Positions 26,556-35,476 of a stretch of DNA of 64,000 nucleotides are shown here, in pieces. Below the pieces are notes generated by a model that was not told the origin of the DNA, did no database searches, and was given only the letters and a program-made list of their open reading frames with translations. The stretch spans positions 3,390,046 to 3,454,045 of the forward strand of contig CP094685.1 of NCBI GenBank assembly GCA_022828425.1, written 5' to 3'. Source of the stretch: Candidatus Thiothrix sulfatifontis (lineage in GTDB: Bacteria > Pseudomonadota > Gammaproteobacteria > Thiotrichales > Thiotrichaceae). The position numbers were made by a program, and so were the translations under genes. How positions within the stretch are numbered: the first letter of the stretch is position 1; every line of letters begins with the position of its first letter.

Positions 26556-27386
26556 CTATTTGTTGCCTGCTTGTTCTAGGAGCTTTTTGACGGTTTCGGC
26601 ATCCAATGCGCCGGATTCTTGCAAGCGGCGAATCACGGGCGCTGGCAAGCAAACCACTTCAGATTCTTTGAAATCCACACCGCCGGAAACCCCACCGCAC
26701 TTCTGGCGTTTCGCATCGCCCGATTGGGTTTTGGCTTCGTCGAAAGACATTTTAGCGGCATCTATCCAGCCATTTTGCCCTGCCCAACGCACCCGTTCCA
26801 TGGCGAATGCTCCCGCTTCTGCACGCTGACCTAGCTTGACGATATTGGTACCGTTGTGGGGAATTTCCACCGCAATCGCATCATCACCGTGATCCACGTA
26901 CATCATCAGGCTTTCACCCGCCGACAGATCCTTCACCGCGTAAACCGGAATGGATTTGAATAATCCGCCTTTTGCTGCCTCAGGGTAGCCACAGCATTCT
27001 TTATCCTGTATCGCAGGATCAACCAAACACTGGCGGCGGGCATTCGCCGCTTCAGTCGCTTTGGGATCTTCCTCCAGCGCATCGGATAATACCCAGCCGG
27101 TTTGGTCATCCCAGCTCACCTTTTCCCACACTTTGTCGCCGATGGTCATCTGCGCATTACGCCGCGCAATCCAAGTAGCGTTATGGGGAAGGTTGACGAT
27201 GACCTCTTTACCCGGCTCTTTGTACATTTTCAACACATTACCCGCATCCAAGCTATGGACACGGTAAATCAGGGAATTATCGGCAGGCATCGGCAGCGCC
27301 GCCACACTCAACAGCGGCGCGGCTAACAGCATCAAGCCACCCAGCAACGGCAAAGACATTTTTTTGAAGACACTCTTTTTGTTCAT
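26556..27386 (-). CDS. secreted protein with two SH3-like repeats
   Basis: About 276 residues with a signal peptide (KKMSLPLLGGLMLLAAPLLS, cut near SVAA). Two bacterial-SH3-like repeats are seen: VHSLDAGNVLKMYKEPG to VWEKVSWDDQTGWVLSDAL, and VKDLSAGESLMMYVDHGDD to MERVRWAGQNGWIDAAKM. Between them is a cysteine-rich linker (RRQCLVDP and KECCGYPE), and two more cysteines lie near the end. It ends with a helical tail, RRLQESGALDAETVKKLLEQ. The start at 27386 has GGAGATTGATT upstream; the frame opens six codons earlier. It is single, convergent with folD. Such SH3 repeats often bind peptidoglycan, but the function is unknown. Confidence 0.65.
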   Translation of the reverse strand: MNKKSVFKKMSLPLLGGLMLLAAPLLSVAALPMPADNSLIYRVHSLDAGNVLKMYKEPGKEVIVNLPHNATWIARRNAQMTIGDKVWEKVSWDDQTGWVLSDALEEDPKATEAANARRQCLVDPAIQDKECCGYPEAAKGGLFKSIPVYAVKDLSAGESLMMYVDHGDDAIAVEIPHNGTNIVKLGQRAEAGAFAMERVRWAGQNGWIDAAKMSFDEAKTQSGDAKRQKCGGVSGGVDFKESEVVCLPAPVIRRLQESGALDAETVKKLLEQAGNK

Positions 27387-27595
27387 AATCAATCTCCGAC
27401 GCATTCCCGACTGACAACGGGCGCATCATCTCACAAGTTAAATAGCACAGCAGATGTTGGGGATAAAACAAACTGCCAGCTCGATCAAAAACAACCCAGC
27501 CATAGGCTTGATTAATCTTTGATAAACATAGATTTACGTTACATGATTATGATCTTACAGTTGCAAACAAGTCACAACCTTGACGGACGAAATAT

Positions 27596-28630
27596 CTATT
27601 TATTCTGCTTATAGGTTATAAGCATTGCATCACCGTAACTAAAGAAGCGATATTCCTGACGAACGGCATGTTGGTAAGCTTGCTTGATGTTTTCATACCC
27701 AGCAAACGCCGATACCAACATCAGCAGGGTAGATTCGGGCAGGTGGAAATTCGTGATCATGACATCCACCACGCGGAAGGAATAACCGGGCGTAATGAAT
27801 AGGCGCGTATCCCCCTGAAACGGTTTTAACGTGCCATCGCGGGCAGCACTTTCGAGGCTGCGCACCGACGTTGTGCCGACAGCCACCACCCGCCCACCAC
27901 GCTCACGGCAAGCCGCCACCGCATCACACACTTCTTGGGAAACGTCAGCGTATTCCGCGTGCATCACATGTTGTGACAAATCCTGCACTCGCACTGGCTG
28001 AAACGTACCCGCCCCCACGTGCAACGTAACCGCAGCGGTTTGCACCCCTTTTTGCCGCAACGCCTCCAGTAACGGCTGATCAAAATGCAAACCAGCGGTT
28101 GGTGCCGCCACCGCGCCCGGTTGTTGCGCAAACACCGTTTGGTAACGTTCCCGATCGGCTGGCGTATCCGCACGCTCGATGTAAGGTGGCAAAGGAATAT
28201 GCCCGTATTGCTCCAGCAACCGCAGCGCCGAATCTGTATGCAAAAACTGCACTTCAAACAAATCGTCTTGCCGCCCGGTTACTTGCGCATCAATCGCCTG
28301 TTCCAAACACAAGCGCATACCGGGCTTGGGCGCTTTGCTGGCACGAATGTGAGCCAGCGCGGTGTGGTCGCCGGTAATGCGTTCCACCAGCACTTCAACC
28401 TTGCCGCCCGTGGCTTTTTCGCCATGCAAACGGGCAGGAATCACGCGGGTATTGTTAAAGACCAGCAAGTCTTCGGGCTGGATCAAATCGAGCACATCGG
28501 TGAACTGACCATCACGGCATTCACCGCTGGCGCTGTTCAAAATCAGTAGCCGACTGGCTGTCCGTTCCGTTAAAGGTTCGGAGGCAATCAGTGCTGGAGG
28601 GAGGTCATAATGGAAGTCACTTAATTTCAT
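27596..28630 (-). CDS. queA: S-adenosylmethionine:tRNA ribosyltransferase-isomerase
   Basis: Transfers the ribosyl group of SAM to 7-aminomethyl-7-deazaguanine in tRNA, making epoxyqueuosine. At 344 residues it has the family length. It starts [20 protein letters not shown], contains the [13 protein letters not shown] block, the [20 protein letters not shown] signature, [11 protein letters not shown], and ends with [10 protein letters not shown]. The start at 28630 was chosen from the family N-terminus; a frame-open upstream codon at 28648 adds six residues. In many genomes queA precedes tgt, but no tgt follows here. It is divergent from the tRNA-Leu gene. Confidence 0.95.
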   Translation of the reverse strand: MKLSDFHYDLPPALIASEPLTERTASRLLILNSASGECRDGQFTDVLDLIQPEDLLVFNNTRVIPARLHGEKATGGKVEVLVERITGDHTALAHIRASKAPKPGMRLCLEQAIDAQVTGRQDDLFEVQFLHTDSALRLLEQYGHIPLPPYIERADTPADRERYQTVFAQQPGAVAAPTAGLHFDQPLLEALRQKGVQTAAVTLHVGAGTFQPVRVQDLSQHVMHAEYADVSQEVCDAVAACRERGGRVVAVGTTSVRSLESAARDGTLKPFQGDTRLFITPGYSFRVVDVMITNFHLPESTLLMLVSAFAGYENIKQAYQHAVRQEYRFFSYGDAMLITYKQNK

Positions 28631-28662
28631 GGGTGCAGAGTCTACCATTTTGTAAAAAATGT

Positions 28663-28691
28663 TTCGACAAATCGAAAAGCTTATGTATAAT
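28663..28691 (+). promoter_or_regulatory. sigma-70 type promoter of tRNA-Leu
   Basis: TTCGAC (28663-28668), a 17-base spacer and a perfect TATAAT (28686-28691) lie just upstream of the tRNA. Initiation would fall near 28698, giving a leader of about 12 bases. Confidence 0.65.
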
Positions 28692-28709
28692 CACCGCCTT
28701 CACATCTTA

Positions 28710-28796
28710 GCCGGGATGGCGGAATTGGTAGACGCAGCGGATTCAAAATCCGCCGATGGTAACATTGTGCGAGTTCGAGTCTCGCTCTCGGCACCA
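28710..28796 (+). tRNA. tRNA-Leu (anticodon CAA)
   Basis: An 87-base class II tRNA with encoded CCA. The acceptor stem GCCGGGA pairs with TCTCGGC (one G-U pair). The D arm has GGAATTGGTAGACGC, as in leucine tRNAs. The anticodon arm GCGGATTCAAAATCCGC places CAA in the loop. There is a long variable arm and the T loop GAGTTCGAGTCTC. It reads UUG codons. A promoter precedes it and a terminator follows. Confidence 0.97.
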
Positions 28797-28829
28797 CTTA
28801 TCGTGAACCAAACATAAGTGAGAACATCT

Positions 28830-28853
28830 AACCCGCCAGTAGCGGGTTTTTTT
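28830..28853 (+). terminator. intrinsic terminator after tRNA-Leu
   Basis: AACCCGC and GCGGGTT pair around CAGTA, followed by a T run. It lies 34 bases after the tRNA and 46 bases before kdsD, so it separates the tRNA unit from the LPS operon. Confidence 0.85.
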
Positions 28854-28898
28854 GTGCCTGCCGCCTCCTGAATCTTCAACAATGAGGCTTGAATCACC

Positions 28899-29873
28899 AT
28901 GTCACACCACGCCAAAGACCTCCTCGCGCTTGCGAAAGCGGTCATCGACACCGAAATCGCCGCCCTCGCCGCCCTGCCCTCACGCTTAGACGCCGACTTT
29001 TTGCACGCCTGCGAAGCCATCCTCACCTGCAAAGGGCGCGTTATTGTCACCGGCATGGGCAAATCCGGGCATATCGGCAACAAAATCGCCGCCACCCTCG
29101 CCAGCACCGGCACACCCGCGTTCTTCTTGCACCCCGGCGAAGCCAGCCACGGCGACCTCGGCATGATCGTCAACGGCGACGTGATCATTGCGCTCTCCAA
29201 TTCAGGCACGAGCGCCGAAATCCTCGCGATTCTGCCGGTGATTCGCCGCCTTGACGTGTGCATTATCGCCATGACCGGCAACCCGCAGTCGCCGATGGCA
29301 GAAGCCGCCGATTTCCACATCAATATCGGGGTCGACAAAGAAGCCTGCCCCTTGGGGCTTGCGCCCACCTCCAGCACCACCGCCACCTTGGTCATGGGTG
29401 ATGCGCTCGCGGTAGCCTTGTTGGAAGCGCGTGGCTTTACTGCCAACGATTTCGCCCGCTCCCACCCCGGCGGACGTTTAGGCAAGCGCCTGCTGGTGCA
29501 TGTGCGTGACATTATGCATACCGGCGCAGACATTCCCCAAGTCCGCCCGGCTGCCAGCTTGCAACAAGCGATTCTGGAAATGACCCGCAAAAAACTCGGC
29601 ATGACCGCCATCACCACGGATGCAGGCAAATTGCTGGGCATTTTCACCGACGGCGATTTGCGGCGCTCGTTTGAAAAAGGGCAACGTTTGCACGAACAAC
29701 CGATTTCCGCGCTGATGACCACACCGTTTCGCAGCATTGATGCGCACCGCCTCGCGGTCGAAGCGCTTAATTTGATGCAGGAACACGCGATCACCGTGCT
29801 GCCAGTCGTGCAGGATGAGGCAGTTATCGGTATCATCCACATGCATGATCTTTTACGCGCAGGAATTGCCTAA
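28899..29873 (+). CDS. kdsD: D-arabinose 5-phosphate isomerase (KpsF/GutQ family)
   Basis: Isomerises ribulose 5-phosphate to arabinose 5-phosphate, the precursor of Kdo for LPS. At 324 residues it matches E. coli KdsD. The SIS domain (about 45-180) has VIVTGMGKSGHIGNKIAATL, HPGEASHGDLGMI and ALSNSGTSAEI. Two CBS domains follow (about 205-324; VRDIMHTGADIP and ISALMTTPFRSIDAHRLAVE). Its stop overlaps the kdsC start by one base (TAATG). It opens a run of LPS precursor and LPS export genes in the same order as E. coli, although the yrb/mla genes usually upstream are absent here, replaced by queA and the tRNA. Confidence 0.95.
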   Translation: MSHHAKDLLALAKAVIDTEIAALAALPSRLDADFLHACEAILTCKGRVIVTGMGKSGHIGNKIAATLASTGTPAFFLHPGEASHGDLGMIVNGDVIIALSNSGTSAEILAILPVIRRLDVCIIAMTGNPQSPMAEAADFHINIGVDKEACPLGLAPTSSTTATLVMGDALAVALLEARGFTANDFARSHPGGRLGKRLLVHVRDIMHTGADIPQVRPAASLQQAILEMTRKKLGMTAITTDAGKLLGIFTDGDLRRSFEKGQRLHEQPISALMTTPFRSIDAHRLAVEALNLMQEHAITVLPVVQDEAVIGIIHMHDLLRAGIA

Positions 29874-30430
29874 TGTATTCATTTGACGATCAAAAAATAA
29901 ACGACTCCGTTCTCGAACGCGCTCGCAACACCCAACTGGTCATTTTCGACATTGACGGGGTATTGACCGACGGCAGTTTGTTTTACGGCGATGATGGACA
30001 AGAATACAAAGCTTTTCATTCCAAAGACGGGCACGGCATCCGCATGTTGCTGGAAAGCGGGCTAGAAATGGCACTGATTACCGGACGGCAGTCCGAACTG
30101 GTGTTACACCGTGCCGATAATCTGAAAATTCCACGCAACCGCATCTGGCAAGGCTACCGTGACAAGCGCCCCGCTTTCGCCGATTTGCTGGAAAAAACCG
30201 GGCTGAAACCGGAAAACATTGCGTATGTCGGCGATGATGTGGTCGATTTGCCGGTCATGGCACAAGTTGGCTTGGCTATCGCGGTGGGTGATGCGCATTA
30301 TTACGTCAAGCAACACGCGCATTGGGTCACACAAACCAATGGCGGGCGCGGTGCAGGCCGTGAAGTGTGCGAAATGCTGCTGCACGCCCACGGCAAGTTA
30401 CACAGCAAACTAGCAAGCTATTTGGCATGA
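29873..30430 (+). CDS. kdsC: 3-deoxy-D-manno-octulosonate 8-phosphate phosphatase
   Basis: HAD-type phosphatase that releases Kdo from Kdo 8-phosphate. At 185 residues it has the C0-type HAD fold. The nucleophile motif reads VIFDIDGVLTDGSLFYGDDG, motif II LITGRQSE and motif III/IV YVGDDVVDLPVM. Tetramer-forming features and the C-terminal GGRGAGREVCEML are typical of KdsC. Coupled to kdsD upstream (TAATG) and lptC downstream (ATGA). Confidence 0.95.
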   Translation: MYSFDDQKINDSVLERARNTQLVIFDIDGVLTDGSLFYGDDGQEYKAFHSKDGHGIRMLLESGLEMALITGRQSELVLHRADNLKIPRNRIWQGYRDKRPAFADLLEKTGLKPENIAYVGDDVVDLPVMAQVGLAIAVGDAHYYVKQHAHWVTQTNGGRGAGREVCEMLLHAHGKLHSKLASYLA

Positions 30431-30867
30431 AACACGTCTTTACGCTGATCGTCGTGTTGCTGCTGATCTTGCTGATTACGCAGGTGGAAGATTATTTGGG
30501 CAAAACCGATCTCAGTCGCCTGACCATGCAAAAAGACCAGATTGATTATTATTTGTCGGATTTTTCCATCATGGCGGTGGCAGCCGATGGCACAGTCAGC
30601 TACGAAATTGCAGGGCGGCATTTGTCGCATTGGCAAGGCAAACGCCAAAGCCGCATCATTGCGCCGGAAGTGAATACCAGCCAAGGATTCAAGTTGCATA
30701 CAGACCACTTGTTGTACGATCAAGTCACACGGGAAATCACCACCGATGCCGACGTGTTCATTAATGCGCCCAACGGCACGATGCAATCCACCGGGCTTAC
30801 CGCTAAACTCGATGATAATTTACTGAGATTTGATTCCAATGTGCGCTCAACCTACCAAGTTAAATAA
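30427..30867 (+). CDS. lptC: LPS export protein LptC
   Basis: Bitopic inner-membrane protein that passes LPS from LptBFG to periplasmic LptA. The single N-terminal helix is FTLIVVLLLILLI, followed by a beta-jellyroll domain with GTVSYEIAGRHLSHW and TDADVFINAPNGTMQSTGL. At 146 residues it is shorter than E. coli LptC (191). The start at 30427 overlaps the kdsC stop by ATGA and begins directly before the membrane helix; the frame opens 20 codons earlier, inside kdsC. It overlaps lptA by 29 bp. Confidence 0.9.
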   Translation: MKHVFTLIVVLLLILLITQVEDYLGKTDLSRLTMQKDQIDYYLSDFSIMAVAADGTVSYEIAGRHLSHWQGKRQSRIIAPEVNTSQGFKLHTDHLLYDQVTREITTDADVFINAPNGTMQSTGLTAKLDDNLLRFDSNVRSTYQVK

Positions 30868-31351
30868 ATGGCTGCTGTGCTTGCTACTAGCGGGCATAAC
30901 GTCCAACGCTTACGCCCTCAAAACGGACGTGGCAGCGCCGGTGCAAATTGAAGCCGATTCGGCGGTCTTCGACAAACTCGCCGGTACTGCCAGCTACGAT
31001 GGCAATGTTTCCATCATTCAAGGCAGTTTAGAAATCCTTGCTGCCCACATTGAAATCAACGCGCCCAACAATGAAATCATCAGCATTATTGCCACCGGCG
31101 CACCTGTCAGCCTCAAACAAAAAATGGACGATGGCAAACTCGCCAGCGGCAAAGCGCGGGAAATGCAATATTTGGTGAAAGAAAAACGCCTGATTCTCAA
31201 CGGTGACGCGGAGTTACTGCAAGGTCAAGACCGTTTCACCAGCAACCATATCGAATATTTGACCAGCACCGGGCAGCTCACTGCCGGTGGCAAAGGCAAA
31301 GCCGGGCGCGTCTCCGCCGTGTTTTACCCCACCAATAAAGCTGCCGAATGA
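30839..31351 (+). CDS. lptA: LPS transport periplasmic protein LptA
   Basis: Periplasmic bridge protein whose head-to-tail beta-jellyrolls carry LPS to the outer membrane. About 170 residues with a signal peptide ([16 protein letters not shown]). The OstA-like domain contains [32 protein letters not shown] and [20 protein letters not shown], typical of LptA. Start ATG 30839 lies within lptC; a codon three positions earlier is also possible. Its stop overlaps the lptB start (ATGA). Confidence 0.92.
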   Translation: MCAQPTKLNKWLLCLLLAGITSNAYALKTDVAAPVQIEADSAVFDKLAGTASYDGNVSIIQGSLEILAAHIEINAPNNEIISIIATGAPVSLKQKMDDGKLASGKAREMQYLVKEKRLILNGDAELLQGQDRFTSNHIEYLTSTGQLTAGGKGKAGRVSAVFYPTNKAAE

Positions 31352-32073
31352 ATACCCTAGCAGCGCGTAACCTGCAAAAAAGTTACAAAAAACGGCAAAT
31401 CCTCAAAGGCGTGGATTTGCACGTCAATAACGCCGAAGTGGTCGGTTTATTGGGGCCGAATGGCGCGGGCAAAACCACGTGCTTCTACATGATTGTCGGT
31501 TTGGTGGGCGCGGATGCGGGGCAAGTCTTGCTCAACGACAAAGACATTACCGCCCAAGCCATGCATGAACGCGCCCGCGAAGGCATCGGCTACTTGGCGC
31601 AGGAAGCCAGCATTTTCCGCAAACTGACGGTGGCACAAAACATTATGGCGGTATTGGAATTGCGCAAAGACCTCAACCGCAACCAACGCCAAGATAAAGT
31701 GGATAGCCTGCTGGAAGAATTTCAGCTTACCCATTTACGTGACAGCCAAGGGATTAGCCTGTCGGGTGGGGAACGGCGTCGTGCCGAAATTGCGCGGGCA
31801 CTGGCAAGCGACCCCACTTTCATTTTGCTGGATGAACCGTTTGCCGGGGTTGACCCGATTTCGGTACTTGAAATTCAAAAAATCATCCGCCACTTGGTCA
31901 CGCGTGACATTGGGGTGCTAATCACTGACCATAATGTGCGCGAAACGTTGGGCATTTGCCACCGTGCTTACATCCTCAGTGAAGGCAAAATTTTGGTGGA
32001 AGGTTCGCCCGAAGCCATCTTGCAAGACGAACAAGCGCGGCGCGTTTATCTCGGCGAAAACTTCAAGTTATAG
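31348..32073 (+). CDS. lptB: LPS export ABC transporter ATP-binding protein LptB
   Basis: Cytoplasmic ATPase of the LptB2FGC extractor. At 241 residues it matches the family. Walker A is [16 protein letters not shown], the Q-loop region reads [17 protein letters not shown] (the LptB-specific pattern), the ABC signature is [15 protein letters not shown] and Walker B is [16 protein letters not shown], with the switch histidine in [11 protein letters not shown]. It ends the tightly overlapping kdsD-kdsC-lptC-lptA-lptB unit; 126 bp separate it from rpoN. Confidence 0.96.
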   Translation: MNTLAARNLQKSYKKRQILKGVDLHVNNAEVVGLLGPNGAGKTTCFYMIVGLVGADAGQVLLNDKDITAQAMHERAREGIGYLAQEASIFRKLTVAQNIMAVLELRKDLNRNQRQDKVDSLLEEFQLTHLRDSQGISLSGGERRRAEIARALASDPTFILLDEPFAGVDPISVLEIQKIIRHLVTRDIGVLITDHNVRETLGICHRAYILSEGKILVEGSPEAILQDEQARRVYLGENFKL

Positions 32074-32199
32074 GCCAGCATCAGTCAGGCGACATTCACC
32101 CCGACTATCGCATCTTTGCACCGACAAACGATTAGGGTAGTATGAAAACTGTGAAACATTAGGATTCATGGTTTATAGGCACAAGGAACAACAAGAACA

Positions 32200-33693
32200 A
32201 TGCTCAGACAGGGATTCGATCTCAAACTTGGTCAGACACTTTCAATGACGCCGCAGTTGCAGCAAGCCATTCGTTTGTTGCAACTGTCATCGCTGGAATT
32301 ACAAAACGAAATCCAACAGGCGTTGGAAGAAAATCCCTTGCTGCAATTAGCCGAAGACACCGATGAGTCACGCCCGGAACCTGCCCCCGACCTTGCCAAC
32401 ACCACCGACAGCAGCAACGACAGCAAACCTGATAATGAAACCACCGTCGATGCACCCGACGACGCATCTCCATTCGACCAAGACATTCCCGACGAATTAC
32501 ACATGGATGCCGAGTGGGAAGATGTCTACGACACCCGCAGCAGCAACAGTGATGGCAGTGGCGACAACAGCGGTTTCTTAGAAAATCAAGGTGATACTGC
32601 CGACAGTGGCTTGCAGGAACACCTGCTATGGCAAATTCGCATGAGCAACCTGACCAGCATCGACAAACAAATTGCCACGGTGATTATTAGTTCGCTGGAT
32701 GATGCGGGCTATTTGTGCGATCCGCTGGACGATATTCTGGAATCATTCGACCAAGATCTGCTCATTGAGCTCGATGATATTGAAGTGGTACTCAAGTTCA
32801 TCCAACAACTCGATCCCTTAGGCGTGGGTGCCCGCAACTTACGCGAATGCCTGCTGATTCAACTCGCGCACCTACCCGAAAGCCGCCTGCTCTTCAAAGC
32901 ACGTCATTTAGTCGAAAAACACCTAGACTTGATGGAACGGCGCGACTATAAAGAAATTAGCAAGCGGTTGAAAATAGAACAAGGTGAGTTGGAAGAGATC
33001 CTCTTACTATTACGCAGTCTACAACCGCGACCGGGTAGTGCTTATTCCGCAACGGCGGCTGATTACATCGTGCCGGATGCGTATGTCCGTAAGATCAAAG
33101 GAGAATGGGTGGTTTCACTGAACGCGCAAGTCACGCCTAATCTGCAAGTTAATCAGTACTATGCAGACATGTTGGGTCAGATGAAAACTGAACGTGATGC
33201 CACTTACTTCAAGTCCAATCTGCAACAAGCCCGCTGGCTGATTCGCAGCGTGGAAAGTCGCAATTCCACCTTGTTGGGTGTTGCCAAAGCAATAGTTGAA
33301 CGGCAAAGTGCTTTCATGCAATATGGAGAACAGGCGATGAAGCCACTCATTCTCCGGGACATTGCAGAAGAGCTAGAAATGCACGAATCCACCATTTCCC
33401 GCGTCACCACCAACAAATACCTGTATACCCCACGCGGTATTTTTGAATTCAAATACTTCTTTTCCAGCCAAGTCGACACCGATACCGGGTCTAGCTGTTC
33501 CTCCACCGCGATTCGCGCCATGCTTAAGAAATTAATCAATGAGGAAAATCAACATTCGCCCTTAAGTGACAATCAATTAACGGCTTTGCTGAACCAGCAA
33601 GGCATTAACGTAGCGCGGCGCACCGTCGCCAAGTACCGTGAAGCCATGTCGATTCCGTCGTCGCATGACCGGAAAGCATTGCTTCCGACCTAA
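32200..33693 (+). CDS. rpoN: RNA polymerase sigma-54 factor
   Basis: Alternative sigma factor for -24/-12 promoters, dependent on enhancer-binding ATPases. At 497 residues it has the three regions: the Gln/Leu-rich region I at the start (LKLGQTLSMTPQLQQAIRLL), an acidic Asp/Ser-rich region II (about 50-130), and the core- and DNA-binding region III. The helix-turn-helix is followed by the C-terminal RpoN box ARRTVAKYREAM. It keeps the conserved order lptB-rpoN-hpf-ptsN-rapZ. Which genes in this window use sigma-54 is not clear. Confidence 0.96.
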   Translation: MLRQGFDLKLGQTLSMTPQLQQAIRLLQLSSLELQNEIQQALEENPLLQLAEDTDESRPEPAPDLANTTDSSNDSKPDNETTVDAPDDASPFDQDIPDELHMDAEWEDVYDTRSSNSDGSGDNSGFLENQGDTADSGLQEHLLWQIRMSNLTSIDKQIATVIISSLDDAGYLCDPLDDILESFDQDLLIELDDIEVVLKFIQQLDPLGVGARNLRECLLIQLAHLPESRLLFKARHLVEKHLDLMERRDYKEISKRLKIEQGELEEILLLLRSLQPRPGSAYSATAADYIVPDAYVRKIKGEWVVSLNAQVTPNLQVNQYYADMLGQMKTERDATYFKSNLQQARWLIRSVESRNSTLLGVAKAIVERQSAFMQYGEQAMKPLILRDIAEELEMHESTISRVTTNKYLYTPRGIFEFKYFFSSQVDTDTGSSCSSTAIRAMLKKLINEENQHSPLSDNQLTALLNQQGINVARRTVAKYREAMSIPSSHDRKALLPT

Positions 33694-33694
33694 G

Positions 33695-33726
33695 CCATGC
33701 GCCCATAACATGGGGTGTGGTTTTTT
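33695..33726 (+). terminator. possible terminator after rpoN
   Basis: CCATG-9-CATGG followed by GGTGTGG and six T lies directly after the rpoN stop, in the 60-bp gap before hpf. The exact pairing is ambiguous. It could lower read-through from rpoN into hpf. Confidence 0.4.
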
Positions 33727-33753
33727 CCATGACCTGAACAAGGAGCTTGCCTT

Positions 33754-34089
33754 ATGCAATTAGAAATCACTGGTCATCACCTTGAAGTGACAGAATCCAT
33801 GAATAATTACGTGCGCGAAAAGGCTGAACGCCTCAAGCGCCACTTCGACCAGGTAATGAAAATACACTTCATCCTCGAAGTCGAAAAACAACGTCACAAG
33901 GCGGAAGCAACCTTCCATGTCAATGGTCATCACTTATTTGCCGATGCCTATGCGGATGATATGTATGCAGCAATTGATGCGCTGACGGACAAGCTCGATC
34001 GACAGATTGTCAAACACAAGGAAAAAGTGAAAGACCATCACCGTGAAGAAGTGGCTCAATTAGTCGCAGCATCTGAAACAACGGACTGA
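33754..34089 (+). CDS. hpf: ribosome hibernation promoting factor (short HPF/YfiA family)
   Basis: 111-residue short-form hibernation factor that binds the 30S decoding region and promotes 100S dimers or idle ribosomes. It begins LEITGHHLEVTESMNNYVRE and has the conserved beta-alpha-beta pattern with KLDRQIVKHKEKVKDHH at the end of the domain. The lack of a long C-terminal domain identifies the short form. AAGGAG precedes its start. In E. coli the gene at this place is hpf (yhbH). Likely induced with stress or stationary phase through the rpoN cluster. Confidence 0.93.
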   Translation: MQLEITGHHLEVTESMNNYVREKAERLKRHFDQVMKIHFILEVEKQRHKAEATFHVNGHHLFADAYADDMYAAIDALTDKLDRQIVKHKEKVKDHHREEVAQLVAASETTD

Positions 34090-34095
34090 TAACAC

Positions 34096-34584
34096 ATGGA
34101 CATGACTACCCTGCTTTCTCCCGCACGGATTGCTTGCAAACCGGACGTTTCCAGCAAGAAACGTGCTTTTGAACAATTGGCGAGTATGCTTGCCACTGGT
34201 CAAACAAGCTTAGGAACCGAAGCCATTTTCGACGCCCTGACCAATCGGGAGAAACTGGGTAGTACCGCTATCGGCAATGGCGTTGCCATTCCCCATGCGT
34301 GCGTGTCCATCCAGCAACCTTGTGGGGCTTTGTTGTTACTGGAGGACGGCGTTAAGATGGATACACCGGATAAAAAACCCGTGCAGCTATTCATGGCGAT
34401 CCTCGTACCAGCCAACCAAGCCCCTGATTATTCTGAATTGATCACGCAACTAACCAGTACCTTGATGCAAAAATCCCTGATCGAGCAGATTTGTTGCCAT
34501 CAGGACGCGCAAGCCATGTTCGATCATTTCCTTGAACTGTTTACTCAACCCCAACACCCGTTCGTGGGTGCAATGGCAGCCTAA
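34096..34584 (+). CDS. ptsN: nitrogen regulatory PTS IIA protein (EIIA-Ntr)
   Basis: 162-residue EIIA of the regulatory PTS-Ntr phosphorelay. The phosphorylated histidine is in GNGVAIPHACV (residue about 70). The fold signature begins ACKPDVSSKKRAFEQLASML and continues with NREKLGSTAIGNG. It probably controls potassium homeostasis or sigma-54-linked functions, as in Enterobacteria and Pseudomonas. It lies six bases after hpf and four bases before rapZ. EI-Ntr and NPr genes are not in the window. Confidence 0.94.
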   Translation: MDMTTLLSPARIACKPDVSSKKRAFEQLASMLATGQTSLGTEAIFDALTNREKLGSTAIGNGVAIPHACVSIQQPCGALLLLEDGVKMDTPDKKPVQLFMAILVPANQAPDYSELITQLTSTLMQKSLIEQICCHQDAQAMFDHFLELFTQPQHPFVGAMAA

Positions 34585-34588
34585 TTCC

Positions 34589-35452
34589 ATGCACTTAGTC
34601 ATTATCAGTGGCATGTCCGGCGCGGGCAAAAGCTACGCACTGCACACGCTTGAAGACAACGGTTATTACTGTATCGACAATTTGCCGTCGCAACTTTTGG
34701 AAGCGCTCTTGGGCACACCGCAAATAGCCAAGCAGCCACACTTAGCGGTTGGCATCGACATTCGGGGCGGTCGCGATAATTTGCTGGACACACCCGCCAT
34801 CATAAAGCGAGTCAAGCAACGTGTTCCCAGCACCCAAGTGGTGTATTTGTATGCTGAACAAGAAGTCTTGCGCAAACGCTACAATGAAACACGCCGTCGC
34901 CACCCATTAACCAGCGAAACCCAAGAACTCGATAAAGCCATTGCGCTGGAAGCCGAATTGTTGGAACCCCTTGCCATGGATGCAGATCTACGGCTGGATA
35001 CCTCACACATCGGCGTGTACGAATTAGGGCGAATGCTGAAAGCACGCATTTCGCAAACTGAACAGCAACATTTGTCGTTGATGGTTCAATCGTTTGGTTT
35101 CAAGCACAACCAGCCGACGGATTCGGATTTCTTATTTGATGTACGTTGCCTGCCCAACCCGTATTGGGAACCCGATTTGCGCTCGTTCACTGGGCGTGAT
35201 GCGAGCATTATTGCATGGCTGGAACAACACGACGAAGTACAACGGATGTACACCGACATTCGTGATTTCCTCGGTAACTGGCTGCCTAGCCTCGACAGCA
35301 ATTGCCAACGCGCCTACTTAACGGTGTCCATTGGCTGCACTGGCGGGCGGCACCGTTCGGTGTATTTGGCCGAGCGCCTGTATCAGCATTTTCACCGTAT
35401 CATGGGCGAAAATGTGATTTTGCGCCACCGCGAACTGAATTACGTGCGCTAA
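34589..35452 (+). CDS. rapZ: RNase adapter protein RapZ (P-loop nucleotide-binding)
   Basis: At 287 residues it matches RapZ, which in E. coli targets small RNA GlmZ to RNase E and so tunes GlmS. Walker A is ISGMSGAGKSYALHTLEDNG, then YYCIDNLPSQLL. The C-terminal domain contains SFGFKHNQPTDSDFLFDVRC, LPNPYWEPDLRSFTGRD and IGCTGGRHRSVYLAERL, all canonical. The start at 34589 (MHLVIISG) was chosen over a longer frame overlapping ptsN. It closes the conserved rpoN block. Confidence 0.95.
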   Translation: MHLVIISGMSGAGKSYALHTLEDNGYYCIDNLPSQLLEALLGTPQIAKQPHLAVGIDIRGGRDNLLDTPAIIKRVKQRVPSTQVVYLYAEQEVLRKRYNETRRRHPLTSETQELDKAIALEAELLEPLAMDADLRLDTSHIGVYELGRMLKARISQTEQQHLSLMVQSFGFKHNQPTDSDFLFDVRCLPNPYWEPDLRSFTGRDASIIAWLEQHDEVQRMYTDIRDFLGNWLPSLDSNCQRAYLTVSIGCTGGRHRSVYLAERLYQHFHRIMGENVILRHRELNYVR

Positions 35453-35476
35453 ATAAAACACCTGCGGAGACCCACA

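Noticed and set aside
28700..29842. 380-codon open frame on the minus strand across tRNA-Leu and kdsD
   Set aside because: It runs through a tRNA gene and opposite a clear kdsD, with a Ser/Met/Arg-rich translation typical of antisense shadows.
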